DNA of 64,000 nt from Frateuria hangzhouensis (GTDB taxonomy: Bacteria; Pseudomonadota; Gammaproteobacteria; Xanthomonadales; Rhodanobacteraceae). Within the stretch, counting starts at the first letter, position 1, and each line of letters opens with the position of its first letter. Shown in pieces: positions 58,965 through 64,000 of the stretch. Below the pieces are notes generated by a model, which saw only the letters and a list, made by a program, of their open reading frames with translations, had not been told where the DNA came from and searched no databases. The DNA lies in NCBI RefSeq assembly GCF_026410505.1, contig NZ_JAPMIU010000002.1, positions 1 through 64,000 on the forward strand. Reading direction: 5' to 3'. The position numbers were made by a program, and so were the translations under genes.

Positions 58965-60263
58965 TCACGCCGGACGGGCGCCATCGCCGTCACGCAGGCC
59001 CACGCGATGGCCGCGCAGGCCGTAGTACAGGATGTACAGGTAGCACGGCACCATCAGTGCCGCGAACACCAGCTGGAAGCCGAAGTGGACCTTCAGGTGC
59101 GCATACAGCTGTGGCACCACGGCGCCGCCGGCAATACCCATCACCAGCAGCGCCGAGCCGGCCTCGGTATGCCGGCCCAGCCGGTTGATCGCCAGCGGGA
59201 AGATCGCCGGCCACATCATTGCGTTGGCAAATCCCAGCGCCGCCACGAAGCCCACCGACAGGTAGCCGTGGGTGAGGTAGGCGCACACGCTGAACAGCAC
59301 GCCCAGCACCGCCGACACCGCAAGGTAGCGCTGCTGGGAAATGAAACGCGGGATCACCAGCAGGCCGACCACGTAGCCCAGCAGCATCCCGCCCAGGGTG
59401 AACGCGGTGAAGAACTTGGTCTGGTCCAGCGGCAGGTCGAAGCCGGCGCCGTAGGTGCCGATGGCATCACCCGCCATCACCTCCACGCCCACGTACAGGA
59501 ACAGGCACAGCACGCCCAGCCACAGATGCGGGAAGCCCAGAATGCTGGTGTCTCCGCTGGCCTGCTCGCTGTTGGCCCTGGTCGGGCGGATCTCCGGCAG
59601 CGGCGAGCGCAGGATCCAGACCGCCAGCAGCGCCAGCAGCACCGCCATGCTCAGGTACGGCGCATGGATCTTGGCGGCGAACGCGCTGAGCAACGCTTCG
59701 CGCGCCTGCGGCGTGGCGGCGGCCTGCACCTGCGCGTCGATGTCGCCGATGCCCGAGAGCACCAGCGAGCCGATCACGATCGGCGCCAGAATCCCCGCGC
59801 ACTTGTTGCAGATGCCCATGATCGCGATGCGCTGCGCCGCACTGTCGATCGGCCCGAGGATGCTGATGTAGGGATTGGAGGCCGTCTGCAGCAGCGACAG
59901 GCCCGCACCGATTACGAACAGCCCCACCAGCGCGCCGGAGAACACCCGCATGGTGGCGAACTGGCCGAACGCCAGCGCACCGATCGCCATCACGAACAGC
60001 CCCAGCGCCATGCCCTTCTTCATGCCGGTGCGGCGTAGCACCACCGATGCGGGCAGCGAAAAGACGAAGTAGGAAATGTAGAACGCGAACGGCACCAGGA
60101 AGGCATAGACGTCCTCCACCTGGAAGGCCAGCTTGACGAAGGCGATCAACGGGCCGTTGAGCCAGGTCACGAAGCCGAAGATGAAGAACAGCAACCCGAT
60201 CACCAGCATCGGCCCCAGTGCCGAGGGCTTGGATTGATCGGCCGCAAGCGTGGTGGACGACAT
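58965..60263 (-). CDS. nagP: GlcNAc MFS transporter (NagP/FucP-like)
   Basis: A 432-residue MFS sugar permease with twelve membrane helices, of the FucP-like type that NagP proteins belong to. Seen blocks are FFIFGFVTWLNGPLIAFVKL, FVFSLPASVVLRRTGMKKG, LLQTASNPYISILGP, GYVVGLLVIPRF and FANAMMWPAIFPLAI. It brings GlcNAc from periplasm to cytoplasm after the TonB receptor. The gene starts at ATG 60263, with an operator-like half palindrome about 85 bases upstream. nagR follows with a 65-base gap. Confidence 0.92.
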   Translation of the reverse strand: MSSTTLAADQSKPSALGPMLVIGLLFFIFGFVTWLNGPLIAFVKLAFQVEDVYAFLVPFAFYISYFVFSLPASVVLRRTGMKKGMALGLFVMAIGALAFGQFATMRVFSGALVGLFVIGAGLSLLQTASNPYISILGPIDSAAQRIAIMGICNKCAGILAPIVIGSLVLSGIGDIDAQVQAAATPQAREALLSAFAAKIHAPYLSMAVLLALLAVWILRSPLPEIRPTRANSEQASGDTSILGFPHLWLGVLCLFLYVGVEVMAGDAIGTYGAGFDLPLDQTKFFTAFTLGGMLLGYVVGLLVIPRFISQQRYLAVSAVLGVLFSVCAYLTHGYLSVGFVAALGFANAMMWPAIFPLAINRLGRHTEAGSALLVMGIAGGAVVPQLYAHLKVHFGFQLVFAALMVPCYLYILYYGLRGHRVGLRDGDGARPA

Positions 60264-60346
60264 GGACGGCTCTCCTGTCAGGCAACGCGATGCAATGCGA
60301 GCGCCGCCGACGCGGACACTCCCCCGGCGGGCTTTATGGCCTTGCC

Positions 60347-60360
60347 GGCCAACGTTGTCA
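60347..60360. promoter_or_regulatory. Candidate NagR operator at nagP
   Basis: GGCCAACGTTGTCA shares its right ten bases (AACGTTGTCA) with the perfect palindrome at 60590; the left half is imperfect. It lies about 84 bases before the nagP start. Confidence 0.55.
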
Positions 60361-60589
60361 ATTTATGTCCTTCCCAACCATGGGTATTCGTAACCGGCCA
60401 GACCCATCCAATGGCCTACCCGCGTTATCTTCTGATGCGGCGCGTCATTGCCAGGCTGAGTGTCTAGAGTCCATGAAACATAGTGCTGTGGCGGCGTTTA
60501 GCCTAGGTTTTCATTTGTCACGACAGCTAATGCGCCGATTTGTGTTGCGACGCGTAAACATCACTTCCGAAAATCGCTTCAAAACGCGT

Positions 60590-60603
60590 TGACAACGTTG
60601 TCA
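60590..60603. promoter_or_regulatory. Candidate NagR operator at the kinase gene
   Basis: TGACAACGTTGTCA is a perfect 14-base palindrome centred on CG, as usual for LacI-family sites. It overlaps the -35 box TTGACA (60589-60594) of a promoter whose -10 could be CAGACT (60612-60617). Confidence 0.72.
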
Positions 60604-60669
60604 TCGCTGTCCAGACTGCGGCCCCGCCGGTGTTTCTGGAATACCGCGCCAAGGGAAGGGAGGAGTCGC

Positions 60670-61704
60670 GTGGCCGAGGTCGCCAACTCGAGGAGTGCGC
60701 CGCAGCGCCTGCCGCAGGAATCCCTGCTGCTGGCCGCCGACGTCGGCGGCACGCATGCGCGGGTGGGCCTGCTCAGCCAGCGCCCGGACGGGGCCAGCCC
60801 GGTGACCGTGCTGCGCTACCAGCGCTACGCCTGCGCCGAATGGCCCAGCCTCACCGCGGTGCTGCAGCACTTCGTCGCCTACCTCGACGCGCCGGCGCCG
60901 ATCGAGCAATGCGTGGTGGCCAGCGCCGGCTACGTGCTGGACGACGCCATCGTCAACGACAACCTGGCCTGGCCGGTGTCGATCCGCGAGATCCGCGACA
61001 GCCTGTCGCTGGATCGCCTAGCGGTCATCAACGACTTCGAGGCGGTGGCGTTCGCCACCCAGTTCCTCACCGAGGCCGACACGCTGCCGGTGATCGAAAC
61101 CAGCGCGCCGGCGCAGCCCGGCCCGGTGCTGGTGATGGGCCCGGGCACCGGCCTGGGCTCGGCCGTGTTGTTGCCCGGCCAGCCGCACGCGACGGTGCTG
61201 GCGACCGAGGCCGGCCAGATCTCGCTGGCGCCGGGCAACGAGCGCGAGATCGAGATCCTGCGCCTGCTCGCGCGCGAGCGCCCGCACGTTTCGTTCGAGC
61301 ATGCCTTGTCCGGCCCCGGCCTGCGCAATCTCTACCGCGCAATCGGCACGCTGCGCGGCACGCCGGCCACGCTGGTCGAGCCCAACGCGATCACCCACGC
61401 CGCGCTGATGCAGACCGATCCGGCGGCGGTCGAGGCGCTGGAGGTGTTCTGCGGCCTGCTCGGCAGCTTCGTCGGCGACCTGGTGCTGCTCTACGGCGCG
61501 CGCGGCGGCGTGTTCCTGGCCGGCGGCATCCTGCCGCAGATCCGCCAGCCGCTGCTGGCCAGCAGCTTCCGCGAGCGCTTCTTCAACAAGGGCGTGATGC
61601 GCCCGTTCCTGCAACAGGTTCCTGTACGACTGATGGAGCACGGCCAGCACGGCGTGATCGGCGCGGCCGGCATGGCGGTGTCCGGCCACGTTGAACCCGG
61701 GTGA
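60670..61704 (+). CDS. Glucokinase-family hexokinase of the GlcNAc locus
   Basis: A 344-residue sugar kinase of the bacterial glucokinase (Glk) family, not ROK. The ATP motif LLLAADVGGTHARVGLL is near the N-terminus; other blocks are VINDFEAVAFATQF, LVMGPGTGLGSAVLL, TEAGQISLAPGNERE and the C-terminal LAGGILPQI. I chose GTG 60670, preceded by GGGAGGAG; any earlier start would lie inside the operator at 60590. In Xanthomonas-like nag loci the corresponding kinase phosphorylates GlcNAc, so a NagK role is likely, although glucose remains possible. Confidence 0.88.
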   Translation: MAEVANSRSAPQRLPQESLLLAADVGGTHARVGLLSQRPDGASPVTVLRYQRYACAEWPSLTAVLQHFVAYLDAPAPIEQCVVASAGYVLDDAIVNDNLAWPVSIREIRDSLSLDRLAVINDFEAVAFATQFLTEADTLPVIETSAPAQPGPVLVMGPGTGLGSAVLLPGQPHATVLATEAGQISLAPGNEREIEILRLLARERPHVSFEHALSGPGLRNLYRAIGTLRGTPATLVEPNAITHAALMQTDPAAVEALEVFCGLLGSFVGDLVLLYGARGGVFLAGGILPQIRQPLLASSFRERFFNKGVMRPFLQQVPVRLMEHGQHGVIGAAGMAVSGHVEPG

Positions 61705-61803
61705 GTTCCTAACGACAACCGCAAACGACCGGGCGCGAGCCCATACAACCAGGCAGCGCCCCAACCATCGCACGGCGCTGGACTTCTTGAGGGGAGAACG
61801 ACC

Positions 61804-64000
61804 ATGTCACACCGCAAAACGCTGTTGACCGCGAGCATCCTCGCCAGCCTTTGCCTCGCCGGTGCGCTGCATGCGCAGGATGCGGGCCAGACCACCACCG
61901 AAGCCGAAGGGGGCGGGGCACAGACCTCAAATGCCCAAGCCGAGAAGGACCGGATCAAGCAGCTGTCGACGATTACCGTCACCGGTATCCGCGGCTCGGT
62001 CGAGAAGGCGCTCGACATCAAGCGCGACTCCAGCTCGACCATGGAAGTGGTCACCGCCGAGGACGTCGGCAAGCTGCCGGCGCACAACGTGGCCGACACC
62101 CTGCAGCGCCTGCCCGGCGTGAACATCAGCTCCTCCAGCGCCGACGAGGGCGGCTTCGACGAGGCCGACCGCGTCAGCCTGCGCGGCACCAGCCCGAGCC
62201 TGACCCAGACCCTGATCAACGGCCATGGGGTGGGTTCGGCCGACTGGTTCGTGCTCAGCCAGGGCAACAACGTCGGCCGCAGCGTGAGCTACACCCTGCT
62301 GCCGTCGGAACTGGTCAGCCGGGTGGAGGTGCACAAGTCCTCCGAGGCCCGCTTCCAGGATGGTGGTACCACCGGCAACGTCAACATCATCACGCGCAAG
62401 CCGCTGGACTTCGAAAAGCAGTACACCGGCAACCTCAGCGTGGGTGCGGTCTACGCCGACGCGCCCGGGAAGACCGATCCGCAGTTCTCGGGGCTGTTCA
62501 ACTACAAGAACGACACCAACACCTTCGGCATGCTGGTGCAGGCGTTCAAGCAGAAGCGCCACCTGCGCCGCGAGGCGCAGGAGATTCCCGGCGGGTTTGC
62601 CGTGATCGACGCGGCTTCGCCGCTGGCGCAGAGCAATCCCGACCTGGCCGGCGTGTCCGTGCCCGGGCTGCTCGGCTCGACCCTGTTCGAACAGGTGCGC
62701 GACCGCAAGGGTGGCCTGGTCGAGCTGCAGGTGCGGCCGAGCGATGACCTGACCCTGGGACTGAGCGGCTTCTACTCGAAGATGGAAGCGAACAACTACA
62801 ACCGCAACTTCATGTTGTGGGGCGGCAGCTTCGCCACCAGTCAGGCGCCCGAGCTGGGTTACACCGTGCAGGACGGCGTGCTGACCAACGCCACTTACGC
62901 CGGCGTGCCGGGTACCAACTATGTCGTCTACGACATGATCTACCGCGAAGCCTCGTCCAAAACGCAGTACTACACCCTGGACGCGGACTGGAACCTCTCC
63001 GACAACGTGTCGGCCAAGTTCCAGGCCGGCACCACCAAGGGCGTGGGCGAGACGCCGCGCCAGTTCATCGCCGAGGTGACCGCCGCCAATGGTGGCGGCG
63101 CCAGCTGGACCACGCACGGCAACAGTGCACCGGTGGATTGGAATGTGGGCGGCGACATCAGTCCGGCCGGCGTCACCAGCTTCGGCACCTGGGGCAATCA
63201 GGAAGTTCGTGCGTTGGACAAGGAAAACTGGTTCACCGCCGACTTCACCCAGTACTTCAACGCCGGCATGGTGCAGTCGTTCAACTACGGCGTGCGCTAC
63301 GCCAAGCACAGTCGCGAGGCGCAGTCGCCCGAAGGCGCCACGCCGGGCGACATCTGGTCGACGCTGCAGAACGGCGCCACCGCCAACTACCCCGGCGGCT
63401 TCGCCGAAGGTATCGGCGGTAGCTTCCCGCGCGACCTGTGGTACTTCACTCCGGATGCGCTGAAGAGCGCGATCACCGGCAACTCCACCTGGCTGTCCAA
63501 CGACGACGGCCCCACCGGCCGCCACAACTACGGCGCCGAATGGAGCGTTGACGAGAAAAACCTTGCCGCCTACTTCCAGGTCAATTTCGAAGGCGAGAAC
63601 TGGAGCGGCAACGCCGGCCTGCGCTACATCAAGATCGAGCAGGACATCGACACCTATTTTGCCGATACGGTCAGCCCCGACGTGAGCAGCCTGTTCGGCG
63701 CGTGGGACCGCCGCCACTACGACAACAAGCACAGCCGCGTGCTGCCCAGCGCGAACCTGAAGTTCAACCTGGCCCAGGACCTGGTGTTGCGCCTGGCGGC
63801 GTCGCAGACGCAGACCCTGCCGGATTACTCCGCGTTGGGCGCCTCGTCCTGGGGCTCGGACCTGAACAAGACCGGCGGCGGCGGCAATCCGGACCTGAAG
63901 CCGGTGATCTCGACCAACGTCGACGCGGGTCTGGAGTGGTATTTCATGCCGCGCGGCCTGCTGTCGGCCACCGCGTACTCGATGGACATGAAGGACTACG
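61804..64000 (+). CDS. TonB-dependent receptor, probable GlcNAc/chitooligosaccharide porin (partial)
   Basis: The first 732 residues of an outer-membrane receptor that continues beyond the window; the frame is open to the last base. A signal peptide (LLTASILASLCLAGALHAQ) leads to STITVTGIRGSVEKALDIKR, then the plug domain (VVTAEDVGKLPAHNVADTL, then RLPGVNISSSS, LINGHGVGS and GGTTGNVNIITRKPLDFEKQ) and beta-barrel strands. It belongs to the TonB receptor group used in Xanthomonadales carbohydrate utilisation loci. GGGGAGA lies 7 bases before the ATG. Its place behind the kinase predicts uptake of GlcNAc or chitin oligomers. Confidence 0.9.
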   Translation, partial: MSHRKTLLTASILASLCLAGALHAQDAGQTTTEAEGGGAQTSNAQAEKDRIKQLSTITVTGIRGSVEKALDIKRDSSSTMEVVTAEDVGKLPAHNVADTLQRLPGVNISSSSADEGGFDEADRVSLRGTSPSLTQTLINGHGVGSADWFVLSQGNNVGRSVSYTLLPSELVSRVEVHKSSEARFQDGGTTGNVNIITRKPLDFEKQYTGNLSVGAVYADAPGKTDPQFSGLFNYKNDTNTFGMLVQAFKQKRHLRREAQEIPGGFAVIDAASPLAQSNPDLAGVSVPGLLGSTLFEQVRDRKGGLVELQVRPSDDLTLGLSGFYSKMEANNYNRNFMLWGGSFATSQAPELGYTVQDGVLTNATYAGVPGTNYVVYDMIYREASSKTQYYTLDADWNLSDNVSAKFQAGTTKGVGETPRQFIAEVTAANGGGASWTTHGNSAPVDWNVGGDISPAGVTSFGTWGNQEVRALDKENWFTADFTQYFNAGMVQSFNYGVRYAKHSREAQSPEGATPGDIWSTLQNGATANYPGGFAEGIGGSFPRDLWYFTPDALKSAITGNSTWLSNDDGPTGRHNYGAEWSVDEKNLAAYFQVNFEGENWSGNAGLRYIKIEQDIDTYFADTVSPDVSSLFGAWDRRHYDNKHSRVLPSANLKFNLAQDLVLRLAASQTQTLPDYSALGASSWGSDLNKTGGGGNPDLKPVISTNVDAGLEWYFMPRGLLSATAYSMDMKDY

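Larger units (their letters stand above)
60264..60669. other. Divergent control region of the nag locus
   Basis: No gene seen in 406 bases between nagP and the kinase. The region is more A/T-rich than its surroundings and holds two NagR-type operator sequences and the divergent promoters. Confidence 0.75.

Overview
The window is GC-rich, densely packed chromosomal DNA from a gammaproteobacterium that looks like a member of the Xanthomonadales/Lysobacterales, most likely the Rhodanobacter-Dyella-Luteibacter side. The clues are a TonB-receptor-linked GlcNAc utilisation locus of the Xanthomonas type, a DUF1820 gene, a GspE/PilB-type ATPase divergent from glyQS, a lipase resembling Xanthomonadales antibacterial effectors, and many short palindromic intergenic repeats. 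I saw no rRNA, tRNA, CRISPR array or insertion sequence.

Layout. 0.4-11 kb: rhomboid protease, DUF1820, an amidotransferase, a GspE-like ATPase divergent from glyQ-glyS, an HTH regulator, a YbaY-like lipoprotein and an EstA-like autotransporter esterase. 11-13.4 kb: a minus-strand operon of lipoprotein, lipase and membrane protein that looks like an effector-immunity module. 13.6-24.4 kb: tex, an RDD membrane protein, mnmG, an intergenic region with two sigma-54-type promoters and a 61-residue small protein, pepN, an aldose epimerase and a PLP dehydratase. 24.4-30.7 kb: DMT exporter, tag, DUF72, a cytoplasmic trehalase overlapping an SDR dehydrogenase, and an acyltransferase. 30.8-38.3 kb: a biotin operon (bioB-bioF-rhodanese-bioH-bioC), a small membrane protein, comF, ubiA and a 56-residue protein.

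38.9-44.7 kb is the most interesting region: an apparent RiPP (graspetide-type) cluster. It encodes a HlyD-like adaptor, a C39-peptidase ABC exporter, a 56-residue precursor with a double-glycine leader and a Thr/Ser/Lys-then-Asp/Glu core, an ATP-grasp ligase of the microviridin type and an exported DUF6624-like protein. A strong hairpin separates precursor and ligase. The logic would be that the ligase makes side-chain ester or amide crosslinks in the core, and the C39 transporter removes the leader and exports the product.

44.9-64 kb: thrC-thrB-cpdB on the minus strand; a YtrA-type GntR regulator with a clear operator and an ABC exporter; an S9 peptidase; a small secreted Cys-containing peptide; then the GlcNAc locus (nagA, a SIS-type GlcN-6-P deaminase, a LacI regulator, a NagP-like transporter, a glucokinase-family kinase and a TonB-dependent receptor cut by the window end). 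Palindromes fitting a LacI-type operator lie in the promoter region between nagP and the kinase.

Family assignments come from reading motifs in the translations; no database search was possible.
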